Source of the DNA: Burkholderiales bacterium Ga0077547
GTDB taxonomy: Bacteria; Pseudomonadota; Gammaproteobacteria; Burkholderiales; Burkholderiaceae_C
Length of the DNA: 64,000 nucleotides
Assembly (NCBI GenBank): GCA_001464195.1
Contig: LNEY01000032.1
Span: 119,075 to 183,074, forward strand
Direction of reading: 5' to 3'
The notes under the pieces are model-generated. The model had not been told where the DNA came from and made no database searches. It saw only the letters and a program-made list of their open reading frames with translations. The translations under genes were made by a program, and so were the position numbers. Of this stretch, positions 12,427-21,768 are shown in pieces (position 1 is the first letter of the stretch; every line of letters starts with the position of its first letter).

Positions 12427-13833
12427 ATGAACTGGTGGTCTCGTTGGTGGGGTTGGCTCAGCGTGTCGGCGGTTGTCCTGCTTCTGGGCATTGGGACGGC
12501 AGCATGGTGGTTCTACGACCAACTCGGTCGCACACCGGGGGAGCTGATGGACTATGCCGATGTGCGCATGCAGGGACACCCGAAGGTCGAGGCCCTGGCT
12601 CATCCGGTCGTGGCGGTGTTGCGGGCCCAATTGGACGCACCGGCTGCGGCCGATCGCTCGCGTTTGCCCTTCGAGGTGCCGCCGCCTCCGCCCAGGCGTG
12701 GCCCGGGTGACATCGATCCTGCTGATCCGTCGCCACCGGGCGCCAAAGTCTGGCGAGTCAGCCCGGCAGGCCCGCTGTCGCGGATTGCTGATGCGGCGCG
12801 TCTGGCCAAGTCGGGAGACATCGTTGAGATCGAGGCGGGCGACTACCGCCAGGATGTCGCGCTGTGGGCGCAGAAGCGCTTGACGATCCGAGGCGTCAAC
12901 GGCGCAGCACGGTTGTTTGCCGATGGCCGGGCCATGGAAGGCAAGGCCATTTGGGTCATACGTCATGGCGACTTCGATATATCGAACATCGACTTCATCG
13001 GCGCCAAGGTCTCCGACGGCAACGGCGCTGGAATTCGTTTCGAAGGCGGCAGCCTCCGGGTGAGGAATTGTTTGTTCTGGGGCAATGAGACGGGTCTGCT
13101 GACGGTCAATGCAAACGCTGATCCCAATGCCCAGCTGCTGATCGAGGGCAGCGAGTTCGCCTACAGCCATGTTGACGGCCGATGGGGCCACAACCTTTAC
13201 GTCGGCACGATCGATCAGTTGACCGTGACGGGCAGCTATTTCCATCACGCTGCAGTGGGGCACCTGCTGAAAAGCCGGGCCCGCGTCAACCACATTCTTT
13301 ACAACCGGTTGACCGATGAAAGCGGCGGTCGCGCCAGCTATGAGTTGGAGTTTCCCAATGGCGGCGTCGCCCGAGTGGTGGGAAATTTGATCCAACAGCA
13401 GCAGGGCACCGAGAACTCGGTGTTGATTTCATACGGTGCGGAGGGCTACAAATGGCCGGTCAACACCCTCATGCTGGGCAGCAACACCTTGGTCAATGAC
13501 CATCCGTACGGCGGCACCTTTGTGCGCGTGGCCCCTGGCGCAGATCGGGTGATCTCGGTCAACAACATCAGGGTGGGGCCCGGGCGCGATCGCGTCGAAG
13601 GAAATCTGACGACGCACAACGACCAGCACGCAGATTGGGGGGCGTTCTCGCTGCCTTCCCGGCAGGATTTTCGACTGCGCTCACCCAGCGGAAAGTACGC
13701 CTATCGAAGCCCGGCAGATTCGGAACTGCTGCCACTGCTCGAACCCCGCGCTCAGTACGTTCATCCCAGACGCCTCCAGCCCCTGCCCACGGCACCCGCA
13801 TGGGTGGGTGCCGATCAACGCCCGGGAGGGTGA
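12427..13833 (+). CDS. Right-handed parallel beta-helix protein with N-terminal membrane anchor
   Basis: About 468 residues. An N-terminal membrane segment (about residues 10-30, after the tryptophan-rich MNWWSRWWGW) is followed by a proline-rich linker (FEVPPPPPRRGPG) and then a pectate-lyase-like beta-helix: repeated turns such as DFDISNIDFIGA, SLRVRNCLFWGN and QLTVTGSYFHHA. It probably sits in the periplasm or at the cell surface. The frame stays open far upstream, but the sequence before 12427 is a shadow of the carboxypeptidase gene on the other strand. Such proteins often bind or cleave polysaccharides; catalytic residues are not evident. Confidence 0.78.
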   Translation: MNWWSRWWGWLSVSAVVLLLGIGTAAWWFYDQLGRTPGELMDYADVRMQGHPKVEALAHPVVAVLRAQLDAPAAADRSRLPFEVPPPPPRRGPGDIDPADPSPPGAKVWRVSPAGPLSRIADAARLAKSGDIVEIEAGDYRQDVALWAQKRLTIRGVNGAARLFADGRAMEGKAIWVIRHGDFDISNIDFIGAKVSDGNGAGIRFEGGSLRVRNCLFWGNETGLLTVNANADPNAQLLIEGSEFAYSHVDGRWGHNLYVGTIDQLTVTGSYFHHAAVGHLLKSRARVNHILYNRLTDESGGRASYELEFPNGGVARVVGNLIQQQQGTENSVLISYGAEGYKWPVNTLMLGSNTLVNDHPYGGTFVRVAPGADRVISVNNIRVGPGRDRVEGNLTTHNDQHADWGAFSLPSRQDFRLRSPSGKYAYRSPADSELLPLLEPRAQYVHPRRLQPLPTAPAWVGADQRPGG

Positions 13834-13845
13834 CCGAGCGACCGA

Positions 13846-14598
13846 TCACCGCGAGCGGCCCTCCACGAAGACGCGCAACTCGCCGGCCCCGAAGGCTTGC
13901 CAGTGTTCGTCGGTGGTCAACGGTTGCGTGGCCACCAGCGCCACTCGGTCATCACGGGAGGTCAGGGCGCCGAAATCGACACTCAGGTCTTCGTCGGCCA
14001 AACGGGCTGTTCCGAAGGGATGAGACCGCTCCAGCCAGTGAAGTTCGGTGCTGCAATGCGCCCACAACGCCTCGCCCTGGCTCAGCAGGAAATTGAAGTT
14101 GCCATGCGCGGCGATCTGCGGCACCAGCTCGCGCAGGGTGGCGGTCAGCTCGTCCACCGAGGGCATGCGGGCGTGCGCCTTGGACAGCTCCTGCATCAGC
14201 CAGCAAAAGGCGCGTTCGCTGTCGGTGTCGCCCACGGGGTGAAACGACGCGTGCAGCCGTGGCGCGTAGTCGACCAGGTTGCCGTTGTGCGCGAACGCCC
14301 AGTAGCGGCCCCACAGTTCGCGCACAAAAGGGTGCGTGTTCTCGAGGGCGATGCGGCCTTGCGTGGCCTTGCGGATGTGCGCGATCACATGCTTCGAGCG
14401 GATCGGGTAGCGCCGCACCATGTCGGCCACCGGCGACTGGCGTGCACTTTGCGCGTCGACAAACAGCCGCAGCCCGGCGCCTTCGAAAAAGGCGATGCCG
14501 AAGCCGTCCTGGTGTTCATCGGCACGGGTTGCAAAACCGGTGAAGCTGAACACGATGTCGGTCGGCGTGTTGCCGTTCATGCCGAGGAGCTGGCACAT
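13846..14598 (-). CDS. Class II glutamine amidotransferase
   Basis: A 250-residue Ntn-type amidotransferase of the YafJ kind. The start at 14598 places cysteine at residue 2 (MCQLLGMN), the N-terminal nucleophile after Met removal. Family blocks seen are HIRKATQG, WAFAHNGNL and DTDSERAF. It lacks a synthase domain, so its acceptor is unknown; such stand-alone proteins are hydrolases or act with a partner. It follows the flavin reductase gene by 11 bases on the same strand. The frame opens to 14754, but that part overlaps the neighbour and lacks family sequence. Confidence 0.88.
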   Translation of the reverse strand: MCQLLGMNGNTPTDIVFSFTGFATRADEHQDGFGIAFFEGAGLRLFVDAQSARQSPVADMVRRYPIRSKHVIAHIRKATQGRIALENTHPFVRELWGRYWAFAHNGNLVDYAPRLHASFHPVGDTDSERAFCWLMQELSKAHARMPSVDELTATLRELVPQIAAHGNFNFLLSQGEALWAHCSTELHWLERSHPFGTARLADEDLSVDFGALTSRDDRVALVATQPLTTDEHWQAFGAGELRVFVEGRSR

Positions 14599-14609
14599 GC
14601 CGTCGGCCC

Positions 14610-15923
14610 TCAGGTGTGCACGAAGAGCAGGCGCATCCAGCTCCTCACGCTCAGCAGGCTGCTGGGCAGGTGGGTCTCTTCGAGCAGCCCGGTCATGCGA
14701 CGCAGCCGGCTTGGGCTGCGCTTGGCACTCCACACCACCAGGTCGACCAGCCACGGGTGCATGTTGACGATGTTGGCCTTGTCGTACATCTCGTAGCGCG
14801 GTGCCAGCGCGCGTACCTTCTGCTCGTAGGTGGTGCGGACCTGGCTTTCGGGCAACTGCCGGCGTCGGCCTTCGATCAGCACATCGGCCGTGGCCAGCCC
14901 GGTTTCCAGCGCCTTGCCGATGCCTTCGCCGGTGAAGGCGTAGGTGCTGCCGGCGGCTTCACCGGTCACCAGCAATCCTGGCCGCGACAACCGGGCACCG
15001 CGCAGCGAGCAGCGCAACGGCGCCCCCTTCAGCTCGCCGACCCACTCGCCACCGGCGACAAGGTCACGCGCTGCGGGGTGGACGCGGGTGAACTCGTCGA
15101 ACATCGCGCGCAGGTTGATGTCCTGCATCGTCTGGCCTGAATCGCCGCCCTTCGCATGGCTGTGTGCCACGCCGACGCCGATGTTGAACACGCCATCGGG
15201 CCCCGGGAAGATCCAGCCGTAGCCGCGCTTCATCCGCGGATGCCACACCACCTCGAGCTCGGTGATGCGATCGACCATGGCCAGGTTCTTCACATAGCCG
15301 CGCAGCGCCACGCCGGTGGGCGTGCGGCGCTCGCACATCTGGGCCGACATCAGCGCCTGTGGTGGCGCGCCGCTGGCGATCAACACCCAGGTGGCGTGCA
15401 CCTGGCGGCTCGTGTCGCCCGCGCGCACCATGGCGCCCACGACCCGGCGACTGTCGCCGTCGCCTTCTTCCAGCGTGCTGACGAAGCGCACCGGCGCGTG
15501 CATCCGCGCGCCGGCCTCGACCGCCGCCTGGCACAGCATCCAGTCCAACTCGTGGCGAGGAAGCACGGCCAGCGTGCCCGGCACGTCGATGCGGCCGCCG
15601 CGTGGGCCGATCACCGCGACATGGCGCACCGAGCGCGCGCGCGCCAGCACCGCGTCGAGCAACCCCAGCCTGCGCAAGGCCTGGTGCGCGTCAGGGATCA
15701 GGCCATCGCCGCAGACCTTGTCGCGGGGAAAGGCGTGCTGGTCGATCAGCACCACGTCGAAGCCTGCGCCGGCCAGCGTGATCGCGGCAGCACAGCCGGC
15801 CGGCCCGGCGCCGACGATGAGCACATCGCAATGCGCCGGCAGCGCATCGAGTGGCAAATTCAACGCGGCAGTGGGGTTCGAGGCGGGGTGCGACATGCGA
15901 AACACCGGAGAATGAGCCGACAT
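14610..15923 (-). CDS. NAD(P)/FAD-dependent oxidoreductase, geranylgeranyl reductase family
   Basis: About 437 residues, with an N-terminal Rossmann motif VGAGPAGCAAA near residue 37, the DKVCGDGL segment and the GEAAGSTYAFTGEGIG segment characteristic of the geranylgeranyl reductase/ChlP-like flavoproteins. A second start (M10, 15896) is equally possible. The protein probably reduces a polyprenyl or related double bond, but non-photosynthetic members have many roles. It forms an apparent two-gene operon with the amidotransferase and is divergent from the epimerase gene with a short gap. Confidence 0.82.
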   Translation of the reverse strand: MSAHSPVFRMSHPASNPTAALNLPLDALPAHCDVLIVGAGPAGCAAAITLAGAGFDVVLIDQHAFPRDKVCGDGLIPDAHQALRRLGLLDAVLARARSVRHVAVIGPRGGRIDVPGTLAVLPRHELDWMLCQAAVEAGARMHAPVRFVSTLEEGDGDSRRVVGAMVRAGDTSRQVHATWVLIASGAPPQALMSAQMCERRTPTGVALRGYVKNLAMVDRITELEVVWHPRMKRGYGWIFPGPDGVFNIGVGVAHSHAKGGDSGQTMQDINLRAMFDEFTRVHPAARDLVAGGEWVGELKGAPLRCSLRGARLSRPGLLVTGEAAGSTYAFTGEGIGKALETGLATADVLIEGRRRQLPESQVRTTYEQKVRALAPRYEMYDKANIVNMHPWLVDLVVWSAKRSPSRLRRMTGLLEETHLPSSLLSVRSWMRLLFVHT

Positions 15924-15967
15924 CCATCCTCGGCCCTCAAGCTTCGAATTGTGGCGCCGCTTCCGAC

Positions 15968-16987
15968 ATGAAAGTCCTTGTCACCGGCGCGGCCGGCTTC
16001 ATCGGCATGTTCGTCGCGCAGCGACTGCTGGCGCGTGGTGACCGCGTGGTCGGCATCGAGAACCTGAACGACTACTACGACCCCGCCCTGAAAGCCGATC
16101 GGCTGGTGCGGTTGAACGGGTCGGAAGGATTCACGTTCCACAAGCTCGACCTGGCCGACCGCGACGGCATGGCCACGCTGTTCGCCCGCGAGCGCTTCGA
16201 CGGCGTGGTGCATCTGGGGGCTCAGGCGGGTGTGCGCTATTCGCTGACCCATCCGATGGCGTACATCGACAGCAACCTGTCCGGGTTCGCCCATGTGCTG
16301 GAAGGTTGTCGCCATCACGGCGTGGCGCATCTCGTGTATGCCAGTTCGTCCAGCGTTTACGGCGGCAATGCGAAGCTGCCCTATCGTGAATCAGACGCGG
16401 TCGATCACCCGGTGAGCCTGTACGCGGCAACCAAGAAGGCCAACGAGACCATGGCCCACAGCTACAGCCACCTCTACGGCCTGCCAACCACCGGCTTGCG
16501 CTTCTTCACGGTGTACGGGCCCTGGGGCCGGCCGGACATGGCGCCCTTCCTGTTCGCCGACGCCATGCTGGCCGGGCGGCCCATCAAGGTCTACAACCAG
16601 GGCCTGATGACGCGCGACTTCACCTACGTCGACGACATCGTCGAAGGCGTGCTGCGGGTGCTCGACAAGCCGGCGACTGCGAACCCGCATTACGACCCTG
16701 CCGCGCCCGACCCGGCCAGCAGCACGGCACCGTGGCGCATCTTCAACATCGGCAACAGCACGCCGGTTCCGCTGCTCGACTTCATCGACACGATGGAGCG
16801 CGCACTGGGGGTCACCGCGGTGCGCGAGATGCTGCCGCTGCAACCCGGTGACGTGCTCGCGACGCATGCCGACACCTCGGCGCTCGACGCCTGGGTCGGC
16901 TTCAGCCCCAGTACGCCTTTGGCCGTGGGTGTGCAGCGATTCACCGAGTGGTTCACGCCGCGCTACTTTCCCGGTGCTCCTGCTTGA
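15968..16987 (+). CDS. NAD-dependent epimerase, UDP-glucuronate 4-epimerase type
   Basis: A 339-residue extended SDR enzyme. The NAD motif GAAGFIG is at residues 7-13, the catalytic YxxxK is in SLYAATKKANE, and the segments NLNDYYDP, GLRFFTVYGPWGRPDMA and FTYVDDIVEGV are typical of UDP-glucuronate 4-epimerases that supply galacturonate for lipopolysaccharide or capsule. The ATG at 15968 starts exactly at the nucleotide-binding strand. The downstream flippase-like gene starts within its stop codon. Confidence 0.9.
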   Translation: MKVLVTGAAGFIGMFVAQRLLARGDRVVGIENLNDYYDPALKADRLVRLNGSEGFTFHKLDLADRDGMATLFARERFDGVVHLGAQAGVRYSLTHPMAYIDSNLSGFAHVLEGCRHHGVAHLVYASSSSVYGGNAKLPYRESDAVDHPVSLYAATKKANETMAHSYSHLYGLPTTGLRFFTVYGPWGRPDMAPFLFADAMLAGRPIKVYNQGLMTRDFTYVDDIVEGVLRVLDKPATANPHYDPAAPDPASSTAPWRIFNIGNSTPVPLLDFIDTMERALGVTAVREMLPLQPGDVLATHADTSALDAWVGFSPSTPLAVGVQRFTEWFTPRYFPGAPA

Positions 16988-17973
16988 GCGTGTCATCGCG
17001 GCAGCGCCTGTGGTCCGCGCTGCGCCTGGTCGGTGCGCCCTTGCTGCTGGGTGGCGTGGTCTGGTGGGCAGGCCCACAGGCGATCTGGGCCGCGCTGCGT
17101 GGGGCCGATGGGCGGTGGCTGGCGGCGGGATTGCTGTGCGCGTTCGCGGGCAATGTCGCGGCCGCCTGGCGCTGGGCTGAACTCGCACGCTGGCTCGGGC
17201 ATGGAGTCAGCGCGCGATGGTCGGTGTCGGTTTACTTCCAGGCGGCCGCCATCAACGCCCTGTTGCCCGGTGCGGTGGTCGGTGGCGATCTATTTCGCGC
17301 CTGGCAACTGCAACGCAGGGGTTGCCCGCGCGGAGCGGCCGGGCTGTCGGTGGTGCTTGATCGGCTGAGTGGCTTGTGGATCCTGTTCGCGCTGGCCGCG
17401 CTGGGCCTCTACGGGGGGCTGGATGCGCCCGAGATGCAGCGCCTGCGGGCGCTGCTGCACCTGCCCGATGCCTGGGGAACGGGGTGGCTGGCGGCGGGGT
17501 TGCTGGTGGGGGTGCTGGTGCTGCCGCTGGGCGTGTTGTTTGGCTTGGCGACGCTGGCCGGTCGTGGGGCGCTTCCCGGCAGCCGCCGCGCGACGGCGGT
17601 CGAGCTGTTGCAGCGTCCTGGCGGCTTCAATCAGTACCTTTGGCAGGCCGCGGCTTCCTTGCTGGTGCAACTGTTCACCGTGTGCGCGGTCATCTGCGCG
17701 GCGCGTGCGTTCGGCATTCCGTTGCCGGCCTGGCTGATCGCGGTGACCACGGCGCCGATCCTGCTGCTGGCCTCGATGCCGGTCAGCTTTGGCGGCTGGG
17801 GCACGCGCGAAGCGGCGGCGGTGGCAGGATGGTCGGCCTTCGGTGTGGCGCCGCCGCTGGCGGTGGCGGCCGCGGCAACCTACGGCGCTTACGCACTGGT
17901 GCAGGCCCCGCTGGCGCTGTGGCTGCGGCCAGCGAGCAGCCCGGTGAGCGATCCCGACGACAGGCCTCGATAG
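16984..17973 (+). CDS. Flippase-like / lysylphosphatidylglycerol synthase transmembrane family protein
   Basis: About 329 residues, nearly all hydrophobic, with roughly eight membrane segments and the family features PGAVVGGDLFRAW near residue 97 and MPVSFGGWGTREAA near residue 264. This is the AglD/MprF-N-terminal-like family thought to move lipid-linked molecules. I place the start at the TTG at 16984, inside the epimerase stop (TTGA); GTG at 16990 is an alternative. It lies between an epimerase and a Kdo hydroxylase, so a lipopolysaccharide or glycolipid role is likely but not proven. Confidence 0.82.
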   Translation: MSVSSRQRLWSALRLVGAPLLLGGVVWWAGPQAIWAALRGADGRWLAAGLLCAFAGNVAAAWRWAELARWLGHGVSARWSVSVYFQAAAINALLPGAVVGGDLFRAWQLQRRGCPRGAAGLSVVLDRLSGLWILFALAALGLYGGLDAPEMQRLRALLHLPDAWGTGWLAAGLLVGVLVLPLGVLFGLATLAGRGALPGSRRATAVELLQRPGGFNQYLWQAAASLLVQLFTVCAVICAARAFGIPLPAWLIAVTTAPILLLASMPVSFGGWGTREAAAVAGWSAFGVAPPLAVAAAATYGAYALVQAPLALWLRPASSPVSDPDDRPR

Positions 17974-18019
17974 CGATCTGGGGGTATCGTCACGTCAGGA
18001 AGACAGCAGGAAAGCGGAC

Positions 18020-18886
18020 TTGACCGAGATCGTCAGCCTCCCCATCGAGCACTGGGACGAGACATGCTCGCCTCAGCAACAGGACACTGCGCTGCGCGCC
18101 CTGGAAGGCGGCAGTGTCGTGCTGCTGCCGCATCTGGCCTTCCCGCTGGACGCCACCGAACTGCGCTTCCTCGACCCCCGCCTGGCAGACGCCGGCAAGA
18201 ACATCAGCCTGAACCCGGTCGATGGGGCACTTCAGGGCAGTCGCGATAACCTGGAGCCGCTGCGGGGGATGATCGAGCGCTACGCGAAGAGCAGCGCCAC
18301 CCTGCTGAGGCAGCTGCTGCCCCGGTACGTGCCGACGATTCAGACCGGCCGCACCAGCTTCCGGCCGGTGGAAGTCGAAGGCCGCACCACCTCCTGGCGC
18401 AAGGACGACACCCGACTGCACGTCGACAGCTTTCCGTCTTCGCCCACGCAGGGCCGGCGCATCCTTCGGCTCTTCACCAATGTGCACCCGGCGAGCCGCC
18501 CCCGCACCTGGCGTTTGGGCGAATCGTTCGAGGGCGTCGCCAGGCGATATCTGCCGTCGCTGCATCGCCCTGTGTGGGGCAGCAGCGCCGTCTTGCAGGC
18601 GCTGGGCATCACCAAATCGCGCCGCAGCGCCTACGACCATTTCATGCTGCAACTGCATGACCAAATGAAGGCGGACGCTGCCTACCAGGCCCAAGCCCCA
18701 CAGCACACCCAAGAGTTCGCCCCCGGCAGCACCTGGCTGGTCTACACCGACCAGGTCTCGCACGCGGCCATGGCGGGCCAGCATCTGTTCGAGCAGACCT
18801 TCTACCTGCCCATCGAGGGCATGGGCGATGCATCGACGTCGCCGCTGCGGGTCCTTGAGCGGCTGCTCCGGCGCGAGCTGGTCTGA
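18020..18886 (+). CDS. kdoO: Kdo hydroxylase family protein
   Basis: A 288-residue Fe(II)/2-oxoglutarate dioxygenase matching the Kdo 3-hydroxylases of Burkholderia and Yersinia, which turn the outer Kdo of lipopolysaccharide into Ko. The iron-binding HxD is at H134 and D136 (RLHVDSFPS); a second histidine lies in the QVSHAAMAGQH block. It starts with TTG after an AGGAAAGCGG ribosome site. It follows the epimerase and flippase-like genes after 46 bases and converges with the NDH-2-like gene seven bases beyond its end. Confidence 0.88.
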   Translation: MTEIVSLPIEHWDETCSPQQQDTALRALEGGSVVLLPHLAFPLDATELRFLDPRLADAGKNISLNPVDGALQGSRDNLEPLRGMIERYAKSSATLLRQLLPRYVPTIQTGRTSFRPVEVEGRTTSWRKDDTRLHVDSFPSSPTQGRRILRLFTNVHPASRPRTWRLGESFEGVARRYLPSLHRPVWGSSAVLQALGITKSRRSAYDHFMLQLHDQMKADAAYQAQAPQHTQEFAPGSTWLVYTDQVSHAAMAGQHLFEQTFYLPIEGMGDASTSPLRVLERLLRRELV

Positions 18887-18893
18887 GCAGCCG

Positions 18894-20252
18894 TCAGGCC
18901 CGCGCGGATTCCTGCGTTGTCGCAGCCGTTGCGTGAGCGTCGTGCTCGACGTAACGGCGTTGCTCATCGGCCTGCATGTCGGCGCTGCGCGTGAAACGCA
19001 GGTGGGTGATGTCCGGCGGGTAGAACATGCCCCAGAACCACTCGAAAAATATGCGAAGCCGGCGCCCGGACGACGGCATCTGCGAGAGGTAGTAGGCGCG
19101 CCAGACCAGCCACGCGAGCCAACCGGTGAGCGGCACCCCGGCGACCTCGGCGACACCGTTCAGGTGCCCGATCGACGCCATCATGCCGCGCGATCGATAG
19201 CCGAACGGTGTGGTGGGCTCGCCCTTCAGCGTGCGCAGCAGGTTCGTCGCGAGGTGCCGCGCCTGCTGCACGGCGAATTGCGCGGTCGGGGGCGAGGCGT
19301 TGCCATCCACCGCGTTGGGCACATAAGCGCAGTCCCCCACTGCCCACAGCCCCGGCGTGCCCGGCACTGACAGGTCGCCGCGCACGATGATGCGTCCGCT
19401 GGTGGTGGCGGCGCCCAGGCGCCGAAGCAGCGGGTTGGCCGACGTGCCGATGGTGCACAGCACCGTGTCACCCGCCACCTGCTCGCCGGACTTCAGCGTG
19501 ACACCCTCGGCCGACACCGAGGCGGCCAGCGTTTCCAGCCGCACCGTCACCCCGCGCTGGCGCAGTGACCGCAGCGCGGCGGCGCCCAGGCGAGGCGACA
19601 ACTCCGGCAGCAGCCGCTCGGACGAGTGCAGGACCGTGACTTGCAGTTCCGCAGGCGCGATGCGCGGATAGAAGTGCTGGATGCTGCGCAGGCAATCGAC
19701 CAGCTCCCCGGCCACTTCGACACCGGAGAACCCGCCGCCGACGACGATGAAATGACCCAGCCGACGGCGCAGTGCCGGATCGGCTTCCAGTTCGATGCGG
19801 GCCAGTCGGCGCAGCACGGTGTTGCGGATGTGCATCGCGTCGCCCACCGTCTTCAGCGGCAAGGCGTGCTCGGCCATTCCCGGCATCAGATCGAGGCGCG
19901 CCCGGTTGCCAATCGCCAGCACCAGGTGGTCGTAGCGCAGCTGCACCTCGCCGGAGAGCGTTCGCAGGGTCAGCTGGCGTGCTGCGGAGTCCACCTCGGC
20001 CACCGAGCCCATGATGAACTGGTGGGTGCGGGTCTGGGGCAGCATTTCGCGCACCGGCACGATCACCTGTTCGGGAAACACCGAGGCGCCCACGGCTTCG
20101 GGCAGCATCGGGTTGAAGGTGGTGTAGCTCTCGTCGGACACCAGGGTCAGCAGGCAGTCGCCCGGCAGTTTGCCGTCGAGTGCGCGGACAAGGTTGGTGC
20201 CGGCAAAGCCGGCGCCGACGACAACGATGCGGGTCGCGGGGGCAGTGTTCAC
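18894..20252 (-). CDS. NDH-2-like NAD(P)/FAD-dependent oxidoreductase
   Basis: A 452-residue type-II NADH dehydrogenase-like flavoprotein. An FAD motif VVGAGFAGTN stands at the N-terminus, a second dinucleotide motif FIVVGGGFSGVEVAGEL near residue 170 binds NAD(P)H, and GLWAVGDCAYVP is the conserved FAD contact. The C-terminal tail (WLAWLVWRAYYL, FFEWFWGMFYPPD) is aromatic and probably attaches to the membrane. It likely passes electrons from NADH to quinone without pumping protons; sulfide-quinone oxidoreductase is a more distant alternative. Confidence 0.85.
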   Translation of the reverse strand: MNTAPATRIVVVGAGFAGTNLVRALDGKLPGDCLLTLVSDESYTTFNPMLPEAVGASVFPEQVIVPVREMLPQTRTHQFIMGSVAEVDSAARQLTLRTLSGEVQLRYDHLVLAIGNRARLDLMPGMAEHALPLKTVGDAMHIRNTVLRRLARIELEADPALRRRLGHFIVVGGGFSGVEVAGELVDCLRSIQHFYPRIAPAELQVTVLHSSERLLPELSPRLGAAALRSLRQRGVTVRLETLAASVSAEGVTLKSGEQVAGDTVLCTIGTSANPLLRRLGAATTSGRIIVRGDLSVPGTPGLWAVGDCAYVPNAVDGNASPPTAQFAVQQARHLATNLLRTLKGEPTTPFGYRSRGMMASIGHLNGVAEVAGVPLTGWLAWLVWRAYYLSQMPSSGRRLRIFFEWFWGMFYPPDITHLRFTRSADMQADEQRRYVEHDAHATAATTQESARA

Positions 20253-20346
20253 GGCGGGCAGCGCTGAGTGGCGGTGATCACGCCATGCACGAACCGTGCG
20301 AGCACCCGTCAGACGCGCACCACTCTGCCCGACGCGGGACAGGCGC

Positions 20347-21075
20347 TTACAGCCGAACGGTGCGCCCGATGAACAGCACCGGACCCGTCGGCCGACCTAT
20401 CGGCGAGCCGGTCTCGGGCTCGAGCGTCAGCTCGAACAGCGTGCGCTCGCCCACCGCGGGCAGACGGGCGGCGGGCAGCTCGGTGACCTGGCCCGGGCGT
20501 ATCAGCCCCAGCGAGGTCGGGCCGCTGGCGCCTTCGGCCTTGGTCCAGAACTCCAACGCCTTGCCGGCAGGCACCTCGGCCGTGGCGCCCACTGGCACCA
20601 GGCGCACCTTGTCGCCGGTCGTCACCTCGACCACCCAGCCGGTGGACTTGTCGGGCGACTGCAGCAGCGCCAGGTAGCGGTCGGCCGGTGCGGCCGGCGG
20701 GCCCGGTGCGCGCAGCACCAGCAGACTGGCCAGCAGCACCGAGGCGGCGATCGCCATGCCGCTGACAACACGCCAGCGCTGCAGCCGCTGCCACATCGGG
20801 TCGTTGGCTGCCGGGGCGGTCGACGACGAAGCCGATGTCGGCATTGTTACGACGCCCAGACGAGCCTCGATGTCCGGCCACAGCTGGGCTTCCGGCTGCG
20901 CTGCCCTCACCCGCTCGGCCAGCGGCAGCAGCCGGTCCTGCCAGTAATACACCTCGGCCTGCAGTGCGGCGTTGCCGGCGAGCGCTTGCTCGAACGCCTC
21001 GCGATCGGCGGGCGACAGCGTCCCGAGCACGTACTCGCCTGCCGCGGCGCTGCGCTCCTGAGGGTCGTCAAGCAT
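20347..21075 (-). CDS. Anti-sigma factor, RskA/anti-sigma-K type
   Basis: About 242 residues. The N-terminal domain (AAAGEYVLGTLSPADREAFEQAL) is the helical RskA-like sigma-binding domain without a zinc motif; a single membrane segment (about residues 96-114, GMAIAASVLLASLLVLRAP) leads to a periplasmic beta domain containing VPAGKALEFWTKAEG. The start ATG overlaps the stop of the sigma factor gene (ATGA). It should hold the sigma factor at the membrane until a signal releases it. The signal is unknown. Confidence 0.88.
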   Translation of the reverse strand: MLDDPQERSAAAGEYVLGTLSPADREAFEQALAGNAALQAEVYYWQDRLLPLAERVRAAQPEAQLWPDIEARLGVVTMPTSASSSTAPAANDPMWQRLQRWRVVSGMAIAASVLLASLLVLRAPGPPAAPADRYLALLQSPDKSTGWVVEVTTGDKVRLVPVGATAEVPAGKALEFWTKAEGASGPTSLGLIRPGQVTELPAARLPAVGERTLFELTLEPETGSPIGRPTGPVLFIGRTVRL

Positions 21076-21665
21076 CACGACAGACACTCCTTCAGCGCCA
21101 GCAGGCCGCGCCGGATCCACGACTTGACCGTGCCCACAGGGGTGGACAGCTTGGTCGCGATCTGCTCGTGGGTGTAGCCCTCGACGAACGCAAAGACGAT
21201 GCAGTCGCGCTTGCGCTCGTCGAGCGCATCCAGGCATCGGTCCAGTGCGGTGGTGTCCGGGTCTGCAGCGCCGTGCTCGTCGGCCTGGCGCGCGTCGGAC
21301 AAGGCATCGAGGTCGTCGCCGATGCTGACCTCGCGCCCGGAGCGACGGGCCAGGTCCAGCGCACGGTGCCGCACCACGGTGTAGATCCAGCCCCGCGCTG
21401 AACCGAGCGAACGCTGGTAGCTGGCGGCTTTCTGCCAGATCTGCAGGAATGCGTCCTGCAGCACGTCGTGCGCGTGGTCGCGGTCACCGACGATGCGCTG
21501 CGCAACCCCCAGCAGCCAGCGAGCCTCGCGCTGATAGAGCGCGTTCAGCGCAAAGCGCTCACCGCGAGCGCAGGCCTCGAGGGCGGCCTCGTAATCAAAG
21601 GCGTCGGCAGTCAGCGGAATGGGTTCGGGCATCGCAATGGAGGCGGTAGGCGGGCGAACGGACAC
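21075..21665 (-). CDS. ECF RNA polymerase sigma factor, SigK-like
   Basis: A 196-residue sigma-70 family ECF factor. Region 2 is seen in RIVGDRDHAHDVLQDAFLQIWQ and region 4 in a helix-turn-helix EQIATKLSTPVGTVKSWIRRG near the C-terminus. It is start-stop coupled to the RskA-type anti-sigma gene downstream, the standard arrangement for this group. A second start is M12 (21632). The target genes are unknown; the neighbours are an azoreductase and an NDH-2-like enzyme, so a redox signal is a guess only. Confidence 0.92.
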   Translation of the reverse strand: MSVRPPTASIAMPEPIPLTADAFDYEAALEACARGERFALNALYQREARWLLGVAQRIVGDRDHAHDVLQDAFLQIWQKAASYQRSLGSARGWIYTVVRHRALDLARRSGREVSIGDDLDALSDARQADEHGAADPDTTALDRCLDALDERKRDCIVFAFVEGYTHEQIATKLSTPVGTVKSWIRRGLLALKECLS

Positions 21666-21768
21666 GTCAACACGCTACGTTCGAGACGGGGGCGCAGATG
21701 CACCCTGTCGAAAAATCCGCCTGCAGGGCATGGGCGCCCATTGTCAAACCACCCGTGCCCCGGGGCGC

